A stretch of 64,000 nucleotides of DNA, from positions 8,308,001 through 8,372,000 of the forward strand of contig NZ_CP107853.1 in NCBI RefSeq assembly GCF_036013525.1, in the 5' to 3' direction. Each line of letters opens with the position of its first letter. Position 1 is the stretch's first letter. A program made the position numbers and the translations under genes. The notes under the pieces are model-generated. The model saw only the letters and a program-made list of their open reading frames with translations, was not told where the DNA came from and made no database searches. Shown here one piece after another: positions 25,576 through 33,443 of the stretch. The DNA comes from Nonomuraea sp. NBC_00507. Lineage in GTDB: Bacteria; Actinomycetota; Actinomycetes; Streptosporangiales; Streptosporangiaceae.

Positions 25576-26538
25576 TCACGTGTTCACGGGATTCCGATCG
25601 TCGGCCGCGATTTCCGGTTTGGCCGACAAGACCAGCCGGATCGAGAAATTCCGGTAGCCGGCGCGTTCGAACGCCCGCGCCATCGGCACGTTCCCCAGGT
25701 CCGTGTCGGCCACGATCCGCTGCACGCCCCGCTCGGCGTGCGAGCGGGTGATCTCGGCGAGCAGGTCGTCGACGTAGCCGTGGCCGCGGTGCTCGGGCAC
25801 GACGCCGAGGTAACCCACCACCGGTCCGGCGTTGTTGGCCGACGGCAAGGCGACCCCGGCCAGGTCCCCGTCCTTCGTGTACGCCAGCCGCCACCATGAC
25901 CGGTCCCCCGGCATCGACTTGTAGGCGTCGACGTCTTCGCGCGCCTGCGTCTCCGGGTCCATGGTGAGCAACCCCTGCCGCGTGTCGTAGTCGAGCGAGC
26001 CCACGGCCACCCGCCGGAACGCCGCGACGAACGCCTCGTCGTCGTCATCCCCGCGGAAGACGAGCCGCTGCGTCGGCTCGGGCACGAGCTCGTCGGCCGT
26101 CCACTCGTAGCGGAGGCGTTCCAGCTCCTCCGTGAGCCCGGCGCGGCCCGCGGCCTCCCATCGCCAGGCGATCGCCGCCGTGGCCTTCGGGTCGTCGCGC
26201 CAGCCGTTGGACAGGAACACGTGGTACGCGGGCCGTTCACCGGACTCGGTGAACGCGTGGCGGAGCAGGCCGGCGGCCAGGCCCACGCGATCCTCGACGG
26301 AGGGGTGGACGTAGAGGCAGTCCATCGCGAGCGGCTTGTCGCCGCCGGGGAAGCCCCACCAGACGGCGCGGGCCAGGATCCGGTCGCCGTCCTCGGCGAT
26401 CCAGATACGGTCGTAACGGTAGTTGCCGCTTTCGAGAAACGACAGCAGGCGGTCGGGATGGGCCCAGCTGATGGACTCGTCGACGACGCAGCCGAGCAGG
26501 CGGTCTAGATCACCCTCGACCGCGGTACGGAAATGCAC
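25576..26538 (-). CDS. GNAT family N-acetyltransferase, tandem GNAT fold
   Basis: 320 residues. The C-terminal GNAT domain is clear: VVGYLGVVPEHRGHGYVDDL with the acetyl-CoA loop EHRGHGY (about 256-262), then VADTDLGNVPMARAFERAGY. The N-terminal half (MHFRTAVEGDLDRLLGCVVD; MDCLYVHPSVEDRVGLAAGL) has a second, weaker GNAT-like fold with no intact loop. Two-domain proteins of this kind occur in aminoglycoside or mycothiol acetylation, but the substrate cannot be deduced. It is divergent from the gene at 26669; the roughly 130-bp interval should hold both promoters. Confidence 0.85.
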   Translation of the reverse strand: MHFRTAVEGDLDRLLGCVVDESISWAHPDRLLSFLESGNYRYDRIWIAEDGDRILARAVWWGFPGGDKPLAMDCLYVHPSVEDRVGLAAGLLRHAFTESGERPAYHVFLSNGWRDDPKATAAIAWRWEAAGRAGLTEELERLRYEWTADELVPEPTQRLVFRGDDDDEAFVAAFRRVAVGSLDYDTRQGLLTMDPETQAREDVDAYKSMPGDRSWWRLAYTKDGDLAGVALPSANNAGPVVGYLGVVPEHRGHGYVDDLLAEITRSHAERGVQRIVADTDLGNVPMARAFERAGYRNFSIRLVLSAKPEIAADDRNPVNT

Positions 26539-26668
26539 GATTCCTCCGAGAAGTGAAAGCGGGCACGGTGAGCGCCCGGAACAATACCGAACATCTCAGC
26601 GCCTCCTTTCTTCCGACTTTTCGGCGTCAGCGGGCACTCTAGCGGAAATATCACGAAAGGATGGGCTC

Positions 26669-27598
26669 GTGAGGTCCAACGACGACGACACGCTGCCCCT
26701 GCAGCCTCCGATCCGGCTGCCCGACGAGGCCACGCTGGCCGCTGCCGTACGCGCCGCTCCCCTGGCCGACGAGCTGAAACCCGAGGGCGACGACGCGGAG
26801 GTGCTGGCCGCCTGGGCGGACCACTGCCGGGAGCGACTGGCCGTCGAGGAGGGCCTGCTGCTGGAGCTCATCCGGATGTTCCTGTCGCGGGAGCCGGCCA
26901 AGGGCGACATTCCCGAGACGCTGTCCGGGCTCGGGCTGGTGCGCCAGGCGGAGCCGTACACGCTGAGCTGGCTCGGCCTGTGGGCGGCGCGGCTGATCAT
27001 CGCGGACACCACCGGGCAGGAGATTCCCGTCATGGGGTCGCTCGCGGACGCCGACCCGGCGGCGCTGCTGCACGGCCTGCGCTCCTATCCGGAGGCCGAG
27101 CGCGGCGAGGAGCTGGCGGGGTGGCTCAAAGGCAGGGACACCGACGCGGCGGCGGCGGAGATCGCCTCGGTGCTGGGAACGGTGAGCCCGCTGAGCCGGG
27201 CCGTCGGCGTGGAGCTGCTGTGGTCGGACTTCGGCGAGGAAGGCCGGCCGGCGCTCTCCAGGCTGCTGGAGGAGCCGAAGCTGGGTGCGGTGATCGCGGC
27301 CAGGACCGGGCGCGAGGACCGGCAGCCGGTGCCCGAGGAGATCGCGTGGGTGCTGGTGGACATGGCGGCGGCGCTGCTGGAGTTCGGGGACGCGCCGGTC
27401 GAGGTGATCAACTCCATCGCCATGGGGATGAACTCGGAGGAGCAGACCGGCACGATCGCGATCCTGGCGTTCGGGGACCATCCGTGGACGGGGCGGGTGC
27501 TGCAGGTCTTCATCGAGCATCATCCGGACGAACGGGTCGCGGCGGCGGCCCGCAAGGCCCTGCGCCGGCTGCGTGGCCTGGCCGATCTCCGCACGTGA
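26669..27598 (+). CDS. Hypothetical helical protein
   Basis: 309 residues from GTG 26669, with AAAGGA about 8 nt upstream; the longer upstream frame is non-coding in character. It is acidic and mostly alpha-helical with HEAT-like regularity towards the end (TGTIAILAFGDHPWTGRVLQ, then VAAAARKALRRLRGLADL), where one helix pair recalls armadillo/HEAT repeats. No catalytic motif or signal peptide is seen, so it is cytoplasmic. Codon use is normal for the window. The next gene starts 40 bp downstream. Confidence 0.7.
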   Translation: MRSNDDDTLPLQPPIRLPDEATLAAAVRAAPLADELKPEGDDAEVLAAWADHCRERLAVEEGLLLELIRMFLSREPAKGDIPETLSGLGLVRQAEPYTLSWLGLWAARLIIADTTGQEIPVMGSLADADPAALLHGLRSYPEAERGEELAGWLKGRDTDAAAAEIASVLGTVSPLSRAVGVELLWSDFGEEGRPALSRLLEEPKLGAVIAARTGREDRQPVPEEIAWVLVDMAAALLEFGDAPVEVINSIAMGMNSEEQTGTIAILAFGDHPWTGRVLQVFIEHHPDERVAAAARKALRRLRGLADLRT

Positions 27599-27637
27599 CG
27601 GGTCGTGTCCACGCCGCGTCCCGGTAGAGTCGGCTCG

Positions 27638-28153
27638 GTGACAAAGCATACGATCTCCCCGCAGGCCGGCATCCTGGGTGAGGCGTTCGCCTGCGACTGC
27701 GGCGTGGTGCTCGGCGGACGCATGACCGCCGAGCTGCACGCCGCCGAGAACGGCCTGTGCTCGGCCTGCCTCGGCTCCGCCGAGGAGCAGATGGCGCCGG
27801 GCCTGGCGCGCGGCTGCCCGTCCTGCGCGGGAAGCGGGCGGCGCAAGAGACAGGTCACCTGGCAGCTGGCGTACGCCGAGGCCGAGAACCTGATCACGCT
27901 GAGCGTGGTGCGCGGGATCGTGGCCGGCTTCGACGGACCGTTCAGGCTGTCGGAGATCGCCGATACGGTGCGGTCCGGTCTCGGGCTGCCTGCCGGGCGG
28001 TTGCCGGTCGGGCCGCGGGTCCGCGATCTGCTGTTGCAGTTGCAGGCCGCGGGTGAGATCACCATGCTGTCCGCGCCCGACGAGATGGTCGGAGCCGACA
28101 TGGTCCTCTACCGCGACCCGCACTGGCAGCGGGCCCGCACCCTGGGCCTGTAG
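27638..28153 (+). CDS. Hypothetical zinc-ribbon protein with winged-helix-like C-terminus
   Basis: 171 residues from GTG 27638. TAGAGT at 27625-27630 lies 7 nt before the GTG, a leaderless pattern. Cys pairs CDCG, CSACLG and CPSCAGSGRRKRQ resemble zinc ribbons. The central stretch FRLSEIADTVRSGLGLPAGR and VRDLLLQLQAAGEITML could form a winged helix. No family is recognised; a nucleic-acid-binding role is inferred from the fold only. A hairpin follows the stop. Confidence 0.65.
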   Translation: MTKHTISPQAGILGEAFACDCGVVLGGRMTAELHAAENGLCSACLGSAEEQMAPGLARGCPSCAGSGRRKRQVTWQLAYAEAENLITLSVVRGIVAGFDGPFRLSEIADTVRSGLGLPAGRLPVGPRVRDLLLQLQAAGEITMLSAPDEMVGADMVLYRDPHWQRARTLGL

Positions 28154-28156
28154 CGC

Positions 28157-28175
28157 CCGCCGAGCACGGCGGTTT
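28157..28175 (+). terminator. Short hairpin after the zinc-ribbon gene
   Basis: CCGCCG-AGCA-CGGCGG followed by TTT, 4 bases after the stop codon at 28153 and between convergent genes. Confidence 0.5.
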
Positions 28176-28233
28176 CCGGCGCCCGCTGAACGCGACGCCG
28201 CCCCGAGCACGCCCGGCCCTGAGAGTCAGGCGC

Positions 28234-29028
28234 TTACGCGCGGCAGAGGATCTCGCCGTGCAGGATGGACAGCCAGCCGTCGCCGGCGGCCGCCCACTCC
28301 AGCCACCCGTCCGAGATCCGCCGCAGATCGGCCTCCGTCGCGGCACCGGTGGCCAAGGCCTGCTCGGCCATGGAAGAGCGCAGGATCCGCTCGGCCCACA
28401 TGCCGCCCCACCAGGCACGGTCTTCCGATGTGGCGAAGCACCAGGTGGAGGAGGTGGCGGTGACGTCCTCGAAGCCCGCGGCCCTGGCCCACGACAGCAA
28501 CCGCCGCCCGGCGTCCGGCTCGCCGCCGTTCGCCCGCGCGATCTTCTGATACAGCTCCAGCCACTCATCCAGCGCCGGCACCCGCGGATACCAGGTGAAC
28601 GCGGCGTAGTCGCTGTCGCGCGCCGCCACATACCCGGTCGGCTCGGTCACCCGGCGCATCTCGCGCAGGGCCCGCACCGGGTCGCCCACATGCTGCAGCA
28701 CCTGGTGGGCGTGCACGACGCAGAAGGTGTCGTCGGCGTACGGCAGGTCGTGCACGTCGGCGACGGCGAAGTCCACGTTGCCCAGCCCCCTGGCGGCCGC
28801 CTCGGCCTTCGCCAGGTCCAGCGCCTCGGCGGTGACCTCGGACGCCGTCAGGTGCCCGACCAGGCCCGCCAGGTCGGCGGTGATCGTGCCGGGCCCGCTG
28901 CCCACGTCCAGGAGCGTCATATGCGGCTTCAGGTGCGGCAGCAGGTACGCCGCCGAGTTCTCCGCCGTGCGCCAGCGGTGCGAGCGCAACACGGACTCGT
29001 GGTGGCCATGCGTGTAAACGGCGTCCAT
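28234..29028 (-). CDS. Class I SAM-dependent methyltransferase (UbiE/Methyltransf_11-like)
   Basis: 264 residues. Motif I is LLDVGSGPGTITADLA (about 39-54), motif II/III is FAVADVHDLPYADDTFCVVH, and the post-motif region is ALREMRRVTEPTGYVAARD. The C-terminal half (DEWLELYQKIARANGGEPDA, GFEDVTATSS, AERILRSSMAEQALATG) matches the small-molecule methyltransferase subgroup common in actinomycetes. The substrate is unknown. The start is MDAVYTHGHHESVL at 29028. Divergent from the peptide deformylase gene. Confidence 0.9.
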   Translation of the reverse strand: MDAVYTHGHHESVLRSHRWRTAENSAAYLLPHLKPHMTLLDVGSGPGTITADLAGLVGHLTASEVTAEALDLAKAEAAARGLGNVDFAVADVHDLPYADDTFCVVHAHQVLQHVGDPVRALREMRRVTEPTGYVAARDSDYAAFTWYPRVPALDEWLELYQKIARANGGEPDAGRRLLSWARAAGFEDVTATSSTWCFATSEDRAWWGGMWAERILRSSMAEQALATGAATEADLRRISDGWLEWAAAGDGWLSILHGEILCRA

Positions 29029-29061
29029 CGCCTGAACTCCTTCGTTTGGCTCCGATGCCGA

Positions 29062-29125
29062 TCACCTTAGCGCGAGTCTCACTATTCAAGAGGAAATGTC
29101 TTATTATATGAGACAGTAGACTTGC
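29062..29125 (+). promoter_or_regulatory. AT-rich divergent promoter region between methyltransferase and deformylase genes
   Basis: An unusually AT-rich stretch for this DNA, including TCTTATTATATGAGAC (29099-29114). GTCTCA (29075-29080) and TGAGAC (29109-29114) form a spaced inverted repeat that could bind a regulator. TATTAT serves as a plausible -10. Confidence 0.4.
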
Positions 29126-29163
29126 TGCCGAAAGGTTTCCAAACGTTGAGAAAGGCGTTGGTC

Positions 29164-29706
29164 GTGGGAGAGGTCCGGCCGATCGTGCATGTGGGCGACC
29201 CGGTGCTGCATCACCCGTGCGAGCCGGTCACCCGGTTCGACGACGAGCTGGCGGCGCTGGTGGAGGACATGTTCGCGAGCATGTACGCGGCGGAGGGCGT
29301 GGGCCTGGCCGCCAACCAGATCGGCGTGCCGCTGCGCGTGTTCGTCTACGACTGCCCGGACGCCGACGGCGAGCACCACAAGGGCGTCGTCGTCAACCCC
29401 ACACTGGAGCTGCCGGAGGTCGGTGAGCGCCACCTCGACGCCGGGGACGAGGGCTGCCTGTCGGTCCCCGGCCAGTACGCGCCGCTCCCCCGCCCCGACC
29501 ACGCCACCGTGCACGGCTACGACGCCGCCGGGCAGCCGGTCACGGTGGAGGGCACCGGGCTGCTGTCGCGCTGCCTGCAGCACGAGACCGACCACCTCGA
29601 CGGCCACCTCTACATCGACCGCCTGCCGGCCAAGCGCCGCAAGCAGGTGCTGGCCGCCTACCGTGAGGAGCACCCCTCCGCTGTAGCGGACAAGACACCG
29701 CTATAG
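29164..29706 (+). CDS. def: Peptide deformylase
   Basis: 180 residues from GTG 29164 (AAAGG 8 nt upstream); upstream TTG starts add a non-conserved leader. All three motifs are present: [10 protein letters not shown] (motif 1), EGCLSVPGQ with the metal-binding Cys (motif 2) and QHETDHLDG with the HExxH metal site and catalytic Glu (motif 3). It removes the formyl group from nascent N-termini. [16 protein letters not shown] is typical of the actinobacterial class. The next gene follows after 7 bp. Confidence 0.95.
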   Translation: MGEVRPIVHVGDPVLHHPCEPVTRFDDELAALVEDMFASMYAAEGVGLAANQIGVPLRVFVYDCPDADGEHHKGVVVNPTLELPEVGERHLDAGDEGCLSVPGQYAPLPRPDHATVHGYDAAGQPVTVEGTGLLSRCLQHETDHLDGHLYIDRLPAKRRKQVLAAYREEHPSAVADKTPL

Positions 29707-29713
29707 TGGAGGA

Positions 29714-30334
29714 ATGGACGGCGAAGGGGTCCTGTCCACCGGCCTGTCGATGGCCGAGCTGGGACAGCGGATCCGCGGCGAGCGGCGGGCGCGCGGGTTG
29801 TCGATCGAGCGGCTGGCCGAGCTGAGCCGCATCAGCAGGAGCATGGTGTCGGACGTCGAGCGCGGCGCCAAGACGCCGACCGTGCTGGTGCTCGACCGGC
29901 TGGCCACGGCGCTCGGCACGTCGATCGCGCGGCTGCTCGACGAGCCGGCGCACGGCGCGATGCGGGTGCTGCGCCACGGCGAGCAGCGGGTGCTGCGTGA
30001 CCCGTCGGGCTGGGAGCGTCGGGTGCTGTCACCGGTGATCAGCGACGTGGAGTTCGAGTTCATGCGCACGACCATCGGGCCGGGCGTGGACGCGGGCGAG
30101 TTCGAGCCGCACGCGCCGGGGTCGCGGGAATACCTCGCGGTGGAGCACGGCAGCCTGCGGCTGACCATCAACGGCAGGGCGTACGTGCTCGACACCGGCG
30201 ACGCCGTCTACTACCCGGGCGACTGCCGCCACGCCTTCGCCAACGACGGCGCCGTCGACTGCGTTTACTACCTGGCCATGGAGCTGGGCGGCGCCGGGCA
30301 CCACGAACCACGGAAGGAACCCCTCGATGAATGA
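29714..30334 (+). CDS. XRE-family regulator with C-terminal cupin domain
   Basis: 206 residues. The helix-turn-helix spans about 15-70 (LGQRIRGERRARGLSIERLA, then ISRSMVSDVERGAKTPTVLV). The C-terminal cupin (about 125-195) has GSREYLAVEHGSLRLTINGR and DTGDAVYYPGDCRHAFAND. Proteins of this architecture sense small molecules, often amino acids or polyamines, and control neighbouring catabolic genes. It overlaps the PLP decarboxylase start by 8 bp, so control of that gene is likely. Spacing of 7 bp after def suggests read-through. Confidence 0.9.
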   Translation: MDGEGVLSTGLSMAELGQRIRGERRARGLSIERLAELSRISRSMVSDVERGAKTPTVLVLDRLATALGTSIARLLDEPAHGAMRVLRHGEQRVLRDPSGWERRVLSPVISDVEFEFMRTTIGPGVDAGEFEPHAPGSREYLAVEHGSLRLTINGRAYVLDTGDAVYYPGDCRHAFANDGAVDCVYYLAMELGGAGHHEPRKEPLDE

Positions 30335-31805
30335 CCTGCGCCCGGCGAACGGCACCGGCGGCGAGGACTTGCGTGTGGCGTCCGGCGCCGGCGGCGAGGA
30401 CCTGGGTGCGGCCGGTGCGAAAGCGGCCGCGATCGTGGCCGGGCACCTGGCGGGCGTCACAGACCGGCCTGTCTGGCGGCCGGTGCCGGCCGCGGACCGT
30501 GCCTGGCTGAGCGACCAGGAGCTGCCCGAAACGGGGCGCCCGCTGGACGAGCTGCTCGAGGACACCCGCACGCACGTGCTGCCGCACCCGATGGGCAACG
30601 GCCACCCCCGCTTCTTCGGCTGGGTCAACTCCCCGCCCAACCCGGCAGGTGTGCTCATCGAGCCGCTGGCCGCCGCGCTCAACCCCAGCTGCGCCGGCGG
30701 CGACCATGCCGGGCCGCACCTGGAGCGGGCGGTGGTGCGGTGGCTGGCCGAGCTGGTCGGGTTCCCGCATCGGCCCGGCGGCGGATTGCTCACCAGCGGG
30801 GCGTCGATGGCCACGGTGATCTGCCTGGCCGCCGCCCGCCAGCGGGCCGCGCTCGCCGACGGCTGGGACGCCCGCGAGGAGGGGCTGTCCGGGCGGCCAC
30901 CCATGGTCATGTACGTCACCGAGGAAGGCCACAGCTGCCTGCACAAGGCCGCCCAGCTGCTCGGCCTGGGGGCGCGGCACGTGCGCACGGTGCCGGTGGA
31001 CGCCGCGTACCGGATGGACGTGTCCGCGCTGCGCGCCATGGTGGCCGAGGACCTCCAGGCGGGGCTGCGGCCGTTCTGCGTGGCGGGCAGTGCGGGCACC
31101 GTCAACTCCGGTGCCGTCGACCCGCTCGGCGAGATCGCCGACGTGGCCGCCGAGCACGGGCTCTGGTTCCACGTGGACGGCGCCTACGGCGCGCTCGGCA
31201 TCCTGGCCGACGGCGCCGCCGCCCACTATGCGGGTCTGGAGCGGGCCGACTCCCTCGCGCTGGACCCGCACAAGTGGCTGGGCGTGCCGGTGGGCTGCGG
31301 GTGCGCGCTGCTGCGCGACCCGGCGGCGGCGCGGGCCGCGTTCAGCCTGGTGCCGTCCTACCTGGTCGACGACAACGCCGGCGAGCTGGGCTGGTTCGCC
31401 GAGTACGGGCCCGAGCAGACCCGGCCGTTCCGCGCGCTGAAGAGCTGGGCCACCCTGTCCCACCTCGGCCGCTCCGGCATCGTGAGCCTGGTGAACCACA
31501 CGGCGGGCCTGGCCCGCACGCTCGCCGCCATGGTCGAGCAGGCCGCCGACTTCGAGCTGCTCGCCCCGGTCACCACGTCGATCACGGCCTTCCGCTACCG
31601 CCCGCACGACGGCGACGGGCTGGACGCGCTCAACCGGGCGATCCCCGGCGCGGTCCAGGCCCGCGGGAACGCGTTCCTCACCGGCACCCGGCTGAGCGGC
31701 CGCGAGACGTTGCGGGCCTGCTTCCTGCACCCGGACACCACCGAGCGGGACCTGGCCGTGCTGCTCGACGAGATCCGCCTGGCGGCCAAGAGCCTCCATA
31801 CGTGA
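30327..31805 (+). CDS. PLP-dependent group II amino-acid decarboxylase
   Basis: 492 residues. The fold-type I aspartate-aminotransferase-like decarboxylase signatures are the PLP Lys in LALDPHKWLGVPVGCG (about 315), the Asp contacting the pyridine ring in FHVDGAYGALG (about 284), and HPRFFGWVNSPPNPAGVLIE at the N-terminal part, as in tyrosine/DOPA/tryptophan decarboxylases. The first 35 residues hold an imperfect repeat (GGEDLRVASGA / GGEDLGAAGA) and look disordered. The substrate is probably an aromatic amino acid, by family only. Coupled to the XRE-cupin regulator by overlap. Confidence 0.92.
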   Translation: MNDLRPANGTGGEDLRVASGAGGEDLGAAGAKAAAIVAGHLAGVTDRPVWRPVPAADRAWLSDQELPETGRPLDELLEDTRTHVLPHPMGNGHPRFFGWVNSPPNPAGVLIEPLAAALNPSCAGGDHAGPHLERAVVRWLAELVGFPHRPGGGLLTSGASMATVICLAAARQRAALADGWDAREEGLSGRPPMVMYVTEEGHSCLHKAAQLLGLGARHVRTVPVDAAYRMDVSALRAMVAEDLQAGLRPFCVAGSAGTVNSGAVDPLGEIADVAAEHGLWFHVDGAYGALGILADGAAAHYAGLERADSLALDPHKWLGVPVGCGCALLRDPAAARAAFSLVPSYLVDDNAGELGWFAEYGPEQTRPFRALKSWATLSHLGRSGIVSLVNHTAGLARTLAAMVEQAADFELLAPVTTSITAFRYRPHDGDGLDALNRAIPGAVQARGNAFLTGTRLSGRETLRACFLHPDTTERDLAVLLDEIRLAAKSLHT

Positions 31806-31860
31806 GTCGCCCATGCGCCCGGGCAGGGGGTCGGCCCGACCGACCTACAAGAGGCATTCC

Positions 31861-32114
31861 ATGGCGAAGACCGTGGCGGACGTGATGACCAGCCACCCGG
31901 CGACGATCGAGGGTGACCAGCCTGTGTCCGTCGCCGCCGCGCTGATGCGCTCGCACGCCGTACGCCGCCGCTAGTCGCGTATCACGGGGACTTCGTCGCC
32001 ATGGTTGCTGTCTGTGCGGAAGCCGTCGGCACCGTCAGTCTCGGCGACCTCGCGCTCGAGCCCGACCCGAACTCAGCGCTCGCCGACATTTCGGCCGCCG
32101 AGGGCAACCGGTAA
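31861..32114 (+). pseudogene. CBS-domain protein gene interrupted by the 53-bp repeat
   Basis: The start is sound (AAGAGG 6-7 nt before ATG 31861) and encodes MAKTVADVMTSHPATIEGD, then VSVAAALMRSHAVR, a CBS-domain N-terminus. The frame then meets CGC-TAG at 31971-31974. A different frame downstream reads AVGTVSLGDLALEPDPNSAL and ADISAAEGNR-stop, the typical end of short actinobacterial CBS proteins. Removing exactly 31968-32020 (53 bp) puts the two in one frame (HAVRRAVGTVSLGD). The product would still lack about 8 residues against relatives, so the repeat may have replaced some sequence. Confidence 0.75.
31968..32020 (+). repeat. 53-bp dispersed repeat, copy 1 (in CBS-domain gene)
   Basis: Begins CCGCTAGTCGCGTATCACGG and ends TGCGGA. 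It matches 58253-58305 (minus strand) at 45 of 53 positions, with no similarity outside the limits. It brings an in-frame TAG into the host gene. Confidence 0.8.
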
Positions 32115-32123
32115 CGTGGCCGC

Positions 32124-32483
32124 GTGGTCACAGTCGACGATGTACGACAGTTCACGCGCACGCTTCCGCGCTCGTCGGAGCACCTCATCAGGGACCGGGT
32201 GAAGTTCCGCGTCGGCCAGATCGTCTACGTGGCATTCTCGCGGGACGAGACGCTCATGGGCTTCGGCTTCCCCAAGGAGGAGCGCGAGGCGCTGGTGGCG
32301 GCCGAGCCGGACAAGTTCCTCATGCCGAGGGAGTCGGATCTGCGCTTCAACTGGGTGGTGGTGCGCCTGGCCGCGCTCGACGTCGCGGAGATGCGTGAGC
32401 TGGTGCTGGAGGCATGGCGGATGTGCGTGCCGAAGAAAGTGCGTCTGGAGCAGCAACTGGCCGCCGAGCGCGCCCGCCCCTGA
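32124..32483 (+). CDS. MmcQ/YjbR family protein
   Basis: 119 residues. MmcQ/YjbR signatures are HLIRDRVKFRVGQIVYVAFS near the N-terminus and LRFNWVVVRLAALDVAEMRE followed by LVLEAWRMCVPKK. The fold is a CyaY-like DNA-binding-type alpha/beta sandwich; the function is not established. GTG 32124 follows TAACGT (32112-32117) by 6 nt, a leaderless pattern. The upstream CBS pseudogene ends in the same interval. Confidence 0.85.
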   Translation: MVTVDDVRQFTRTLPRSSEHLIRDRVKFRVGQIVYVAFSRDETLMGFGFPKEEREALVAAEPDKFLMPRESDLRFNWVVVRLAALDVAEMRELVLEAWRMCVPKKVRLEQQLAAERARP

Positions 32484-32504
32484 GCTCAGGCCCGGGCACC
32501 GGGC

Positions 32505-33374
32505 TCAGGCGAGCCGGTCGACGCCGAGCGCGCTGATCAGCAGGCGTTCCTTGCGGTTGCCGAGCAGGCGGGCCGTCCAATCGACGAACCCGCCGTCGCC
32601 GACCTCCAGCCCGTCGCCGTAGATCTTGTAACACAGGCCGGTGTAGTAACCCCGGCCACTCTCCCTGTCCGGGTCGGGTTTCGCGCCGAGCGGCGCGGCC
32701 ACGCGCTCGAAGCGTTCGTCCAGGACCGTGACCCGCGCCTCGGGATCCGGGATCCCGCAGGCGCGTACGGCCTCGGAGAGGATGGCCAGGTGCTCGGCCG
32801 CGTGGCGCCGCTCGAACGCCAGGTCGCCGGTGTCCCGACCCGCCGTCACCAGCGCGAACAGGGTGAAGTGCGCGAAGAAGGCGGCGCCTTCGAAGCGCTG
32901 GGCGCGGGTGACGCGTTGCAGCGCGGCCAGCCGTACCGGCTCGGACCCTGAGGCGGCCCGGCGACGCACGGCCGCCTCCAGGGCGAGCGCGTTGGTGGGG
33001 TCGGCGGCGACCTCGGTGCTCCTGATGGTGGAGACGACCTTGTTCTGGTCCACCGGGCCGACCGCCGAGCAGGCGCCGAGCGGCGCCACCGGCGCGAGCG
33101 TGACCACCTCGACGTCATCGGGCAGCGCCGACAACACGGCGTCCTCCGCGTGCCGCAGCCTGCCGAACGGAATCGGGGCGGGGGCGACGAAGCGGTCCTG
33201 GCCGTAGCGGCGCAGCACGTCGGCCGGAGAGAGCGCCCGGGCGCGGCGGCGCATCACCTCCAGCAGCAGCGTGGTCAGGTCGGCGCCGGACAGGCGTTCG
33301 GACAGGACGTCCAGGATCTCGGGTCCGCCCGCCTGCCTGAGCACCCGGTCAAGTGCGCTCGCTCGCTCCGTCAT
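32505..33374 (-). CDS. Conserved hypothetical protein, possibly class II aaRS-like (HisS/HisZ-type) fold
   Basis: 289 residues, cytoplasmic. Distinctive stretches are VDQNKVVSTIRSTEVAADPT, LALEAAVRRRA, SGRGYYTGLCYKIYGDGLEV and a C-terminal KERLLISALGVDRLA. GRGYYTG and the terminal GVDRL recall motifs of the histidyl-tRNA synthetase core (GRGYYTGxxFE; GxGxxxERL), but the GGRYD segment is only loosely represented (VGDGGFVDWTARL). Relation to aaRS paralogues such as HisZ is a suggestion. Single gene, convergent with the MmcQ gene. Confidence 0.65.
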   Translation of the reverse strand: MTERASALDRVLRQAGGPEILDVLSERLSGADLTTLLLEVMRRRARALSPADVLRRYGQDRFVAPAPIPFGRLRHAEDAVLSALPDDVEVVTLAPVAPLGACSAVGPVDQNKVVSTIRSTEVAADPTNALALEAAVRRRAASGSEPVRLAALQRVTRAQRFEGAAFFAHFTLFALVTAGRDTGDLAFERRHAAEHLAILSEAVRACGIPDPEARVTVLDERFERVAAPLGAKPDPDRESGRGYYTGLCYKIYGDGLEVGDGGFVDWTARLLGNRKERLLISALGVDRLA

Positions 33375-33443
33375 CCCCCACCCCTATCACGGCGATTCCC
33401 GCCTACGCCCGGCATTTTCCGGCCGCCCGCATCATGGGCGGCG

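Noticed and set aside
26651..28210. A 519-codon minus-strand frame across two plus-strand genes
   Set aside because: Low-complexity Arg/Gln/Pro sequence, antisense to two better supported genes.
29164..29706. Peptide deformylase as a self-resistance gene for an actinonin-like product
   Set aside because: No hydroxamate biosynthesis genes are nearby; the gene looks like a standard housekeeping copy.
31968..32020. T4 gene 60-style translational bypassing over the 53-bp repeat
   Set aside because: The CGC-TAG start resembles a take-off codon followed by a stop, but copy 1 has no matching in-frame CGC landing codon, so a plain insertion is favoured. It is kept only as a test in the finding.
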